A DNA stretch of 64,000 bases from Streptococcus sp. SPS1. Lineage in GTDB: Bacteria; Bacillota; Bacilli; Lactobacillales; Streptococcaceae. Position 1 is the first letter of the stretch; each line of letters starts with the position of its first letter. Shown one piece after another: positions 42,282 through 51,200 of this stretch. Under the pieces are notes generated by a model. The model was not told the DNA's origin and did not search any database. It saw nothing but the letters and a program-made list of their open reading frames with translations. Made by a program: the position numbers and the translations under genes. The stretch is from the NCBI RefSeq assembly GCF_030439915.1, contig NZ_JAQFJG010000004.1:62001-126000 (forward strand), written 5' to 3'.

Positions 42282-44025
42282 TGGAAAAGAATGGGGGATG
42301 ATTTTACTAGCCATTCTCTTTACCTGCTTTTCAGTTTATCTAGAGTTGGAAGTGCCGACCTATATCTCTAAAATCACGGATTTACTAGGAACTCAGGCTA
42401 CCAACTTGGATGAGTTATGGCAACCAGCAGGTATGATGGTGGGAATGTCCTTTCTTGCCTTCTTATCCGCAGTTGCAGTTGGATTTTTTGCGTCCAGAGT
42501 GGCGGCTTCTTATACTAGTAGGCTGAGAAGTGATATTTTTAACCGAGTTTTGGATTACTCGCAGACAGAGATTAAGAAATTCTCTATTCCCAGTCTCCTA
42601 ACTCGTACCACCAATGACATTACTCAGGTTCAGATGTTGATTACCATGGGCTTGCAAGTAGTTACGCGTGGTCCGATTATGGCTATCTGGGCTATTGGGA
42701 AGATTTTAGGTCATTCAGAATACTGGCTCTGGGCCGTACTTGTGGCAGTGATTGTCAACGTTTTAATGACGACTGTTTTGATGACGTTAGCCTTTCCAAA
42801 ACAGTCCTTGATTCAAAGTCTGACTGATAAACTGAACAGTATCACTCGTGAAAGTTTAACAGGTATTCGTGTTGTTCGTGCTTACAATGCAGAAGATTAC
42901 CAAAATGAAAAATTTGCAGCAGCAAATGATGAGCTGACACGTTTGAATTTGTTTGTCAACCGTCTTATGGCTATTTTAAACCCCATCATGATGGGAATTT
43001 CAAGTGGTTTGAGTGTGGCGATTTACTGGATTGGGGCCTATGTAATCAACGATGCTGCTCCGACAGCCCGTCTGCCTCTCTTTAGTGACATGGTTGTTTT
43101 CATGTCCTATGCCATGCAGGTTGTCATGGGCTTCCTTCTCATGGGGGCACTCTTCATCGTTCTTCCCCGAACCATGGTCTCTGCTAAGCGGATTAATCAA
43201 GTTCTAGATTTGCATTCGTCTATCCAAAATCCTGCTCAAGTGCAGCAGGCTGATGAAAACCTCAAAGGCCAGGTCGAATTTAAGGATGTGACCTTCCGCT
43301 ATGCGGCAAATTCGGAAGCGGTTATTGAGCACGTTAGTTTTAGAGCAGAAGCTAGTCAAACAGTGGCCTTTATTGGGTCAACAGGTTCTGGTAAATCAAC
43401 TCTGGTCAATCTGATTCCACGTTTCTACGATGTGTCAGAAGGAGAAATTCTGGTGGATGGTGTCAATGTTCAAGACTATGACTTGAAAGATTTGCGCAAC
43501 AAGGTTGGTTATATTCCTCAGAAAGCGGTTCTCTTTTCAGGTGATGTCAAGGGCAATTTAGACTTTGGACAGAGTCAAGAAACACCACTTAGTGAGCAGG
43601 CTATGTGGCAAGCTCTGGAATTGGCCCAGTCTAAGAACTTTATCGAAGACAAGGAAGCGGGCTTAGAGTCAGAAGTGGCCCAAGGAGGAACCAACTTCTC
43701 AGGTGGTCAAAGACAGCGTCTGGCCATTGCGCGTGCCTTGGCTCGGAAACCAGAAATCCTCATCTTTGATGACTCCTTCTCAGCCTTAGATTACAAGACA
43801 GATCGAGTCCTACGCCAAGAGCTAGCAGAGAAAACTAAGTCTATGACCAAGCTCATTGTTGCACAGCGTATTTCAACGATTATGGATGCAGATTTGATTT
43901 TGGTCTTGGATCAAGGGAAAGTCGTGGGGCAAGGCACCCACAAGGAACTTCTAGCTAATAACGAAGTTTACCAAGAAATTGCCTATTCACAACTATCGAA
44001 GGAGGAATTGGAACATGGAAAATAA
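42256..44025 (+). CDS. Heterodimeric ABC multidrug exporter, subunit 1
   Basis: 589 residues: six-TM ABC exporter domain (1-310) fused to an ATPase domain. Walker A GSTGSGKST near residue 378, signature FSGGQRQRLAIARAL, then Walker B ILIFDDSFSALD. Walker B ends in Asp where the catalytic Glu is usual, the hallmark of the degenerate-site subunit of heterodimers. It pairs with the next gene, whose ATPase site is canonical. SD AGGAGGAG precedes the ATG inside the end of marR. Confidence 0.93.
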   Translation: MKKLAKRISGKEWGMILLAILFTCFSVYLELEVPTYISKITDLLGTQATNLDELWQPAGMMVGMSFLAFLSAVAVGFFASRVAASYTSRLRSDIFNRVLDYSQTEIKKFSIPSLLTRTTNDITQVQMLITMGLQVVTRGPIMAIWAIGKILGHSEYWLWAVLVAVIVNVLMTTVLMTLAFPKQSLIQSLTDKLNSITRESLTGIRVVRAYNAEDYQNEKFAAANDELTRLNLFVNRLMAILNPIMMGISSGLSVAIYWIGAYVINDAAPTARLPLFSDMVVFMSYAMQVVMGFLLMGALFIVLPRTMVSAKRINQVLDLHSSIQNPAQVQQADENLKGQVEFKDVTFRYAANSEAVIEHVSFRAEASQTVAFIGSTGSGKSTLVNLIPRFYDVSEGEILVDGVNVQDYDLKDLRNKVGYIPQKAVLFSGDVKGNLDFGQSQETPLSEQAMWQALELAQSKNFIEDKEAGLESEVAQGGTNFSGGQRQRLAIARALARKPEILIFDDSFSALDYKTDRVLRQELAEKTKSMTKLIVAQRISTIMDADLILVLDQGKVVGQGTHKELLANNEVYQEIAYSQLSKEELEHGK

Positions 44026-45775
44026 GAAAATGTCTCTCTGGAAACAGAGTAAACCCTATCTTGCAGGCCTCCAGTTTGCCCTTCTGCTAGCCTTTCTAGC
44101 AACAATCGTATCCAATATCATTACTGTATATGGTCCAACCCGCATCAAGGAAATGACTAATATTATTGCCAGTGGTCTGGAAACAAGTGTAGATGTCGCG
44201 ACGGTTGCAGCCATTGGTGGTTTTTTGGCCGTCATTTATGTGATCGGACTTCTATCAAATTATTTGCAGGCCTTTCTGTTTACAACAGCTATTCAACGTT
44301 TTTCAGAGCGTTTGAGAAGAGCTATTGCAGAGAAAATCAATAGCCTACCATTGGGATATTTTGATGGACACTCTCAGGGGGATACTTTGTCTCGTGTAAC
44401 CAATGACGTTGACACTGCAGCCCAGTCCCTTAATCAAAGTCTGGGAACAGTTCTTTCATCCACTTTACTGGTCGTGGCAGTCTTGGTAACCATGTTTGGG
44501 ATGAACTGGATTTTAGCCTTGGTGACGGTTGTGTCAACTCTTATCGGTTTTGCTTTCGTGTCTGTCTTTATGGGCAAATCCCAGGGCTTCTTTAAGAGTC
44601 AGCAACAAGATTTGGCAGCTGTCAATGGCTATGTGGAGGAAATGTACTCTGGCCATAATGTGGTGACCAGTTACAATGCCATCGAGAGTACGAAAGAAGA
44701 GTTTGCGATATTAAACCATCGTCTGCATGACAGTATCTGGAAATCTCAGTTTATTTCAGGGATTATGATGCCGATTATGATGTTTATTGGGAACTTTAGC
44801 TATGCCTTGGTGATTATCGTTGGTGCAGCCTTGGCCTTAAATGGGCACATCAGTATCGGTATTATCGTTGCCTTTATGGCCTACGTTCGTATTTTTTCTC
44901 AGCCTCTTTCACAAATTGCCCAAGGGATTACTAGTTTGCAGCAGGCTAGTGCGGCCATGGGACGTGTCTTCGAATTCCTAGCTGAAGAGGAAATGGAAGA
45001 CGAATCCCATAAAGAAAGACAATTGAGCGATATGAAAGGTCAAGTAGTCTTTGATCGAGTCTCCTTTGGTTATACACCAGAGCGAACCATTATTCATGAC
45101 TTTTCTGCGACCGCTCATGCAGGTCAAAAGGTTGCCATTGTCGGACCGACCGGAGCTGGGAAGACAACCATTGTCAATCTTTTGATGAAGTTTTATGAGA
45201 TTGATAAAGGAAGTATCCGCATCGATGGCGTGGATACCAAGGAGATGAAGCGTTCGGAAGTACACGATGCCTTTTCAATGGTCTTGCAGGATACTTGGCT
45301 CTTTGAAGGAACCATTCGCGACAATCTTATCTATAACCAAGAGGGTATTAGTGATGAGCGCGTGATTGAAGCCAGCAAGGCTGTAGGGATTCACCACTTT
45401 ATCATGACGCTGCCAGATGGTTACGATACCGTCTTGGACGACACAGTGACCTTGTCTGTCGGACAAAAACAACTCTTGACCATTGCTCGTGCTTTGCTGA
45501 AAGATGCACCACTCCTAATCCTAGATGAGGCGACTTCTTCTGTTGATACCCGTACAGAGGAATTGATCCAGAAAGCCATGGACCGTTTGATGGAGGGAAG
45601 GACTTCCTTTGTCATCGCCCACCGCTTGTCTACTATCCGAAATGCTGATCTGATTCTTGTTATGAAAGATGGAAATATCATCGAGCAAGGAAATCATGAT
45701 GAGCTGATGGCGCAAGCTGGTTTCTACGCTGACCTCTACAACAGTCAGTTTACAGAAGATGAAGCAGAAGAATAA
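44015..45775 (+). CDS. Heterodimeric ABC multidrug exporter, subunit 2
   Basis: 586 residues, six-TM domain plus ATPase with Walker A GPTGAGKTT and Walker B LLILDEATSSVD, which carries the catalytic Glu, and switch His in VIAHRLSTI. The signature is LSVGQKQLLTIARALL, a mildly unusual LSVGQ. ATG 44015 follows GGAGG and overlaps the stop of subunit 1. Together they form a LmrCD/PatAB-like inward-to-outward exporter under MarR control. Confidence 0.93.
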   Translation: MENKKMSLWKQSKPYLAGLQFALLLAFLATIVSNIITVYGPTRIKEMTNIIASGLETSVDVATVAAIGGFLAVIYVIGLLSNYLQAFLFTTAIQRFSERLRRAIAEKINSLPLGYFDGHSQGDTLSRVTNDVDTAAQSLNQSLGTVLSSTLLVVAVLVTMFGMNWILALVTVVSTLIGFAFVSVFMGKSQGFFKSQQQDLAAVNGYVEEMYSGHNVVTSYNAIESTKEEFAILNHRLHDSIWKSQFISGIMMPIMMFIGNFSYALVIIVGAALALNGHISIGIIVAFMAYVRIFSQPLSQIAQGITSLQQASAAMGRVFEFLAEEEMEDESHKERQLSDMKGQVVFDRVSFGYTPERTIIHDFSATAHAGQKVAIVGPTGAGKTTIVNLLMKFYEIDKGSIRIDGVDTKEMKRSEVHDAFSMVLQDTWLFEGTIRDNLIYNQEGISDERVIEASKAVGIHHFIMTLPDGYDTVLDDTVTLSVGQKQLLTIARALLKDAPLLILDEATSSVDTRTEELIQKAMDRLMEGRTSFVIAHRLSTIRNADLILVMKDGNIIEQGNHDELMAQAGFYADLYNSQFTEDEAEE

Positions 45776-45780
45776 ACCAA

Positions 45781-45805
45781 AAGAAGGCTTGACGGCCTTC
45801 TTTTT
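45781..45805 (+). terminator. Terminator after the ABC exporter operon
   Basis: AAGAAGGC-TTGACG-GCCTTCTT followed by T. Confidence 0.88.
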
Positions 45806-45858
45806 CTGCACTATACTAGAAGACAAGTGCTTCCCTGTAAGCAAAATTTGAGTAAGCG

Positions 45859-46374
45859 ATGAGAAAATATATGAAAAATTATCAAGAATGGTATGGCCAC
45901 GTTGCTAGTAACATTGGGAATAAGCCCTTTCTTCTGAGCTTGTTAAGATCTTTCAATCGGTTTATGACAGTAGTTATGCCTATGATTTATCTAACCTTGT
46001 TAGCCACTACCTATCTCCAACAAGGACTTGGAAAACAGGCCGGAATCTATTTGTTTATCCCTGCATCAGGTTTTGTGATTTTATCCCTTCTCCGTAAGAA
46101 AATCAATGCCCCTAGGCCTTATGAGGAATGGGATATTAAACCCTTGCTTGACAGAGATAGTCCTGGTCAGTCTATGCCCAGTCGTCATGTCTTTTCAGCA
46201 ACCATTATCTCCATGGCTTGCTTACATGCTAGTTTATCTGTAGGGGTTATCTTGTTGGTTTTTTCAACCCTCCTCGGTCTAGTGAGAGTCTTGGGTGGAG
46301 TGCATTTTCCCAAGGATGTAGTAGTTGGTTATATTTGTGGTCTTGCGTGGGGTGTGATTTTCTTTCTATTTTGA
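45859..46374 (+). CDS. PAP2-family membrane phosphatase
   Basis: 171 residues with five or six TM helices. The three phosphatase motifs are KKINAPRP, SMPSRHVFS (catalytic His) and RVLGGVHFPKDVVVG. The family removes phosphate from undecaprenyl pyrophosphate or phosphatidylglycerophosphate at the membrane; which of these is not clear from sequence. The ATG at 45859 has only a weak SD, and the in-frame ATG at 45871 is an alternative. No strong terminator follows. Confidence 0.9.
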   Translation: MRKYMKNYQEWYGHVASNIGNKPFLLSLLRSFNRFMTVVMPMIYLTLLATTYLQQGLGKQAGIYLFIPASGFVILSLLRKKINAPRPYEEWDIKPLLDRDSPGQSMPSRHVFSATIISMACLHASLSVGVILLVFSTLLGLVRVLGGVHFPKDVVVGYICGLAWGVIFFLF

Positions 46375-46397
46375 CCTGTAAGTTAAGGCGGTCCAAC

Positions 46398-46467
46398 AAC
46401 CACTTACGGGTCTAAAGTAACCACTTGCTTTTTTGCTCTTGTTTTCTTATTTTAGCTTTGATATAGT
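46398..46467 (+). promoter_or_regulatory. LytTR promoter with 21-base direct repeats
   Basis: AACCACTT occurs at 46398-46405 and 46419-46426, 21 bases start to start (two helix turns), the usual LytTR site geometry. The promoter follows: TTGTTT (46439-46444), 17-base spacer, TGATATAGT (46459-46467). Confidence 0.65.
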
Positions 46468-46487
46468 AGAGTCAGAAAGGAGATGGA

Positions 46488-46934
46488 ATGAAGTTACGAA
46501 TCGAAATTGACAGCAATTTAGAGGAAACTGAAATTGTCATCAAGGCAGCGGCTTTGACAGATGAGATTGCGGATTTACAGCGCCTCTTGCAAGAATCCAA
46601 GTCTCCTAGGTTGATTTTTTACAAGGGGACGGGTGAATATTATCTGGACTTGTCGGAAATTCTTTTCTTTGAAACAGAGGGAAACAAGATTTACGCCCAT
46701 ACCCAGAAAGATGCCTACGAGGTTCGACTTAAACTCTATGAGTTAGAGTCTATCCTGCCTCGTTATTTTAGTCGGGTATCCAAGTCGACTATTGCAAATA
46801 TCCGTCAGGTTTACTCGGTGGACAAGTCCTTTTCAGGAACGGGCACCATTTCCTTTTATCAGACTCATAAGGAGGTTCATGTCTCACGACATTACCAATC
46901 CCTCCTAAAAGAAAATCTAAGAAATATGAGGTAA
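46488..46934 (+). CDS. LytTR-domain DNA-binding regulator
   Basis: 148 residues without a receiver domain. The C-terminal LytTR domain (about 45-145) has YYLDLSEILFFETEGNKIYAH, YELESILPRYFSRVSKSTIAN and VHVSRHYQSLLKE. Such stand-alone LytTR proteins often form repressor/activator pairs with a membrane partner gene downstream, here the 224-residue membrane protein four bases later. The 21-base direct repeats in its promoter suggest autoregulation. SD AAAGGAG precedes the ATG. Confidence 0.9.
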   Translation: MKLRIEIDSNLEETEIVIKAAALTDEIADLQRLLQESKSPRLIFYKGTGEYYLDLSEILFFETEGNKIYAHTQKDAYEVRLKLYELESILPRYFSRVSKSTIANIRQVYSVDKSFSGTGTISFYQTHKEVHVSRHYQSLLKENLRNMR

Positions 46935-46938
46935 GAAC

Positions 46939-47613
46939 ATGAAAAAGAAAGCATTTGGTATTGTTTTATTGGTTTTAGCGGCCTGGATTTTGTTGCAAGG
47001 AAATTTTGGCATTCCTTCTTTGGATGGTAAAATATGGCCTTTACTTGGTATCGTCTTTTTTGCCTATCAGTCAGTTGAATCTTTGCTTCGTCGTCACCTG
47101 ACATCAGCAGTTTTTACCGCTCTAGTAGCCTTAATGATTGCAAATCATTTTTATAACATTTTGCCTATCCCAAATCAGTCATTGTTCTGGGCTAGTATTT
47201 TAATCGTAATGGGTGTCAGCGCACTTACTCATTCTAACAGAACTTGGAACGGGAAAAAATGGTGGTATGATGGTAAAAAGACCATTCTAACAGATAAGGA
47301 AGTTGCTTTTGGTACAGGGACTTTCTACAAGCAAAACCAAGAGTTGGTAGAAGACCAAGTAGAAGTTGGTTTTGGCAATGCCAAGATATATTATGACAAT
47401 GCAGAGATTTTAGGAGATAGCGCAACCTTGAAGGTGGAAGTTGGTTTCGGAAGTGCAGTTATTTATGTTCCCCAACATTGGCGAGTGGATTTGAAGGTAG
47501 AAACTTTCTGTGGCGTAGCCAAGGCAGATACTCCTCTAGCCCCAACCAGCAAAACCTTGATTATCCGTGGAGATGTGGCCTTTGGGAAGTTGGGGATTGT
47601 CTACGTTAAATAA
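46939..47613 (+). CDS. LiaF-like membrane protein, likely partner of the LytTR regulator
   Basis: 224 residues. Three or four N-terminal TM helices (FGIVLLVLAAWILLQGNFG; IWPLLGIVFFAYQSVESLL; AVFTALVALMIANHF; LFWASILIVMGVSAL), then a soluble C-terminal beta-rich domain with repeated G-x-A-x-I-Y-patterns (VGFGNAKIYYDNAEIL; VGFGSAVIYVP; FCGVAKADTPLAP) as in LiaF/VraT cell-envelope sensors. It may sense envelope stress and control the LytTR protein. The exact role is unknown. Confidence 0.82.
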   Translation: MKKKAFGIVLLVLAAWILLQGNFGIPSLDGKIWPLLGIVFFAYQSVESLLRRHLTSAVFTALVALMIANHFYNILPIPNQSLFWASILIVMGVSALTHSNRTWNGKKWWYDGKKTILTDKEVAFGTGTFYKQNQELVEDQVEVGFGNAKIYYDNAEILGDSATLKVEVGFGSAVIYVPQHWRVDLKVETFCGVAKADTPLAPTSKTLIIRGDVAFGKLGIVYVK

Positions 47614-47662
47614 AAAATCTGAAAAATCTTCTAGGTTCTCAGCAAACATTTGCCTTGAGCTA

Positions 47663-47691
47663 TTGACAAAAGTGAAAGAATCAGATAGAAT
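47663..47691 (+). promoter_or_regulatory. rpmH promoter
   Basis: TTGACA (47663-47668), 17-base spacer, TAGAAT (47686-47691). Confidence 0.82.
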
Positions 47692-47765
47692 AGTAAAGTA
47701 TGTTTAGTAACTGATCACTTTATAGCCGGCTAAACGAATACAAAATCTATGAGGAGGTATTCATC

Positions 47766-47900
47766 GTGAAACGTACTTATCAACCAAGTAAACTTCGTCG
47801 TGCGCGCAAACACGGATTCCGTAACCGTATGTCAACTAAAAACGGTCGTCGCGTATTGGCAGCTCGTCGTCGTAAAGGACGCAAAGTTTTGGCTGCATAA
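47766..47900 (+). CDS. rpmH: 50S ribosomal protein L34
   Basis: 44 residues, highly basic: [20 protein letters not shown] and ending [10 protein letters not shown]. The start is GTG at 47766 with GAGGAGG 8-9 bases upstream. It binds 23S rRNA. The usual neighbour rnpA is not adjacent in the window: a terminator and then the surface-protein gene follow. Confidence 0.96.
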
Positions 47901-47917
47901 TCCAAACGAATTAGAAC

Positions 47918-47951
47918 AAAAGTCAGTAGGAACTCGAGTCTACTGGCTTTT
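47918..47951. terminator. rpmH terminator
   Basis: AAAAGTCAGTAG pairs with CTACTGGCTTTT (one wobble) around a ten-base loop. Confidence 0.85.
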
Positions 47952-48104
47952 ATTATGTTTAAAAGATACAAAAGAGTAGATATAAAAAGTAGATTTTGGT
48001 AGGAAATAAAGGACAAGTATGAGGAGTGTTTTCAATCAATAAGTTTATAAAAATTCAATATATTGTAATATAACAAAAATTCCTACTAATTTTAAAGGTT
48101 AAAA

Positions 48105-48134
48105 TTGACGGGGGGGGGGGATTTATAGTAAAAT
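48105..48134 (+). promoter_or_regulatory. Poly-G-spacer promoter of the LPXTG surface protein (probable phase-variable switch)
   Basis: TTGACG (48105-48110) is followed by ten more G (48111-48120; 11 G in all with the last -35 base), then ATTTATAG and TAAAAT (48129-48134). The spacer is 18 bases, so loss of one G would give the optimal 17. A leader of about 95 nt follows. The rest of the 47951-48234 gap holds no gene. Confidence 0.7.
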
Positions 48135-48233
48135 AGGACTTGTACATCAATATAAAAGATTGATTTATTATAAGAATATTTTTATAAAACAATCATATCT
48201 TTTAGAAAAAAATGAATGGAGAAAGATGAAATA

Positions 48234-51200
48234 ATGAAGTATACGAAAGCTAAAAAGCAGTCGCCGAAAATGTGGAACCGTTTGGAGAAGTTTTCTATCC
48301 GTAAATTTAGCATTGGAGCGGCGTCATGCTTGATTGGAGCTATTACTGTGCTTGCTCCGTCGTCCCAAATAGTTAAGGCGAATGGAATAACCACGACATC
48401 TGCTAGTGGTCAGACTACGGTTTATGCACATGGGGAAGATGTACAGGGGCTTCGAGGAACTTCAACAAGTATTTATAATGTTTATCAAATGGAGGTAGAT
48501 ACTTCTAAGTACACAAAAGAAAATCCAGTTATTACTGTTACTCTGACTTTTAATAAACCAAATCAGGATGGTCAACCTTCGGTGTTTTTGGGTGGACGTC
48601 CGATGTATTGGTTCACTGTGCCAGAAGCGGTTCAGGAATTAGGGGGAGCAAATGAATTTACGTTAAACAACAAAAATGGATCTAAGGAGTTTAGTAATTG
48701 GGGTAGTTGGGGGACCAATTCACGTTTTGTACAAGGGACAAATGCAACTACGTGGAAGAAAAATAATAACACCACTGGGGAAAGGTTAGGAAAATGGCCT
48801 AGAGAGAGTATAGATGCAGACTTTAATAAAGTATTGGGTCTCAATAATGATCGCTGGTATGATAACGGGACCATGCCTACGCAAGACATCATGAAAGATC
48901 TTCGTGCTAAGAGTCAGAGTATCTATGTTGATTGGGAGGGTAGAGCTGCTGGTACTGTAACAGTTACTTACACTACCAGAGTAAAAGACCCTGAAAATAC
49001 GAAAGAACTAACGATTGGGATGGGGGTGTATCAACCATCTAATGCACTACAACACGCTCGTGTTGAAACCATCAAGCTTCCAGTCTTGTATAAACTAAAT
49101 GAAGCTTTTGAACCAAAAGTACCAGAACGTACAGCAGTTACAAATCCAACGAATCTTACAGATGAAGAAGTAAATGCTATTAAGGATAAAATTTGGACTG
49201 TCAATCAGGATAACAACAGTAATCTTTTAACCACTAATAATGCTTTTAAAGATAATTTGAAAGATGGTAAAAACTCAATTGTGATTGATAAAGCGACTGG
49301 AACAGCGACAATCACTTATAAAGATAATACTACTGATACGATTGAAGGTTCTAAGTTAGTTTATAAGAAACCAGAAGATCCAAAACCAGTGACACCTTCA
49401 GAACATTTACAAGATGATACTGGACAAGGTATTAAATATTATACTAATCCTGTAGAAGTGGATATTAATAATATTACTAAGACAGACAAAGATAATGCGT
49501 TAGACAGTTTTTTGAAAGCAAATTTAACTTCAACGGGGTATACCAATTATAAATCAGAAAATGCTTTAAGTAATGCAGACCTTAAGCCAGGAGTTAATTT
49601 TAAATTGACAGGTGGACAAAAAGCTACATTTATACTCCATCCAGAGAATTATATATCAATACATCGACAAAGACCAACTGAAACGCTAGGATTTATTCCT
49701 AAAGAAGACCTATTCAAACAAAAAGCAAAACCTACATTTGACCTTACCGCTGCACGAAATGAAGCAAGTGCTGTAATTGATTCGTTAGATAATCTATATC
49801 CAGGGGAGAAAGACTCTTATAAAAGAGAAATAGAAACTAAATCTACTCGTGCTGAGATTGAAGCAGTTGTGAAAAAGGCGACAGATAAAGCTACTGAAAA
49901 TGCTGTTGAACTAGCTGAAATGAAAAAAGTAGCTAATGATAAGATTAATGCACTTGGTTATTTAACAAAAGAAGAAAAAGAAGAAGCGATTAAGAAAATC
50001 AATTCTGCAACAATTAAACAAGGAGATGCTGATGTCGATAGTGCTGCAACTGCTGATAAAACAGATACTGACAAGAGTCGTGAGGATACGAAAGCACGTT
50101 TAAATAGTATTGTTACTGCACTTGAATCTAAAAATCTACAAAAAGCTAAAGAAAAAGCAACTGAAACTATTAACAATATTCCAGATGAAGATTTATCACC
50201 AGCTAAGAAGTTTGGATATACAAATCAGATAACAACTGCAACTGAAGTAGGTCCTGCAAGTAAAGGAGGAACTATTCTTAATATAGTAGAAACAGCTCAA
50301 AAAGAAGCAGCTGATGCTTTAGCAAAACGCAGAAAAGAAGAAGCAGATAAAGTTCGTCAGCAATATAAGGATGAGATCGCAGCTATTCCAGGTTTAACTG
50401 AAGATGAGAAAACAGGGTACAATAATGCAATCGATAGTGCACCTAGTGTTGAAGAAATGGAATCTATCGTCAACTTTGCAAAATTAGCAGGTGAACGTAA
50501 AAAAGCTATATCAGATATAGATAACCTACAATACTTAAATAATAAGCAAAAACAATCGTTTAAAGATTTAGTAGAAAACAGTGCATCTAAAGCTGATATA
50601 GAAGATTATGTTTCACAAGCTACACAATTAAATAGTAAAATGAAACAATTGCAAGATTTAGCTACTGAAGCGCGTAAAATCAAACCAAAAGACGGTACTC
50701 CAGCAGAAAAATATACATCAGCAGATTCTACGAAACGACAGGCATTTGATACAGCGTTAGGAAATGCAGAAAGTGTATTAGATAAAGAAAACGGTGCTGA
50801 TGAAACTAGCTCAACTGTTGGTAATTTATTTACTGCACTAGAAACAGCGATTAATGAATTAAAACCGGGTGAAAAAGTAACCATTCCAGTAGATAAAGAC
50901 GTATTAAAAGCAGAATATGATAAAGGGAATACAGTTAAAAATTTACCAGCTTATACCAATGAAAAAGATAACACAAAGAAACAAGCGTATGATAATGCAT
51001 TAGTAGAAGCTAAAAAAATATTAGATAAAACTGATGCTACACAGGATCAAGTAAATAAAGCATTAGAAACTTTAGTAGAAGCTAAAGCAGGCTTGAATGG
51101 TAAAGAAGCAGAATTTACTTTAGGCAAAGTAGATGATAACGCTGTACCTATTTCTGTAGAGCCAAACGCTGGAACAGTGGTTTCAACAGAGGACCAAAAA

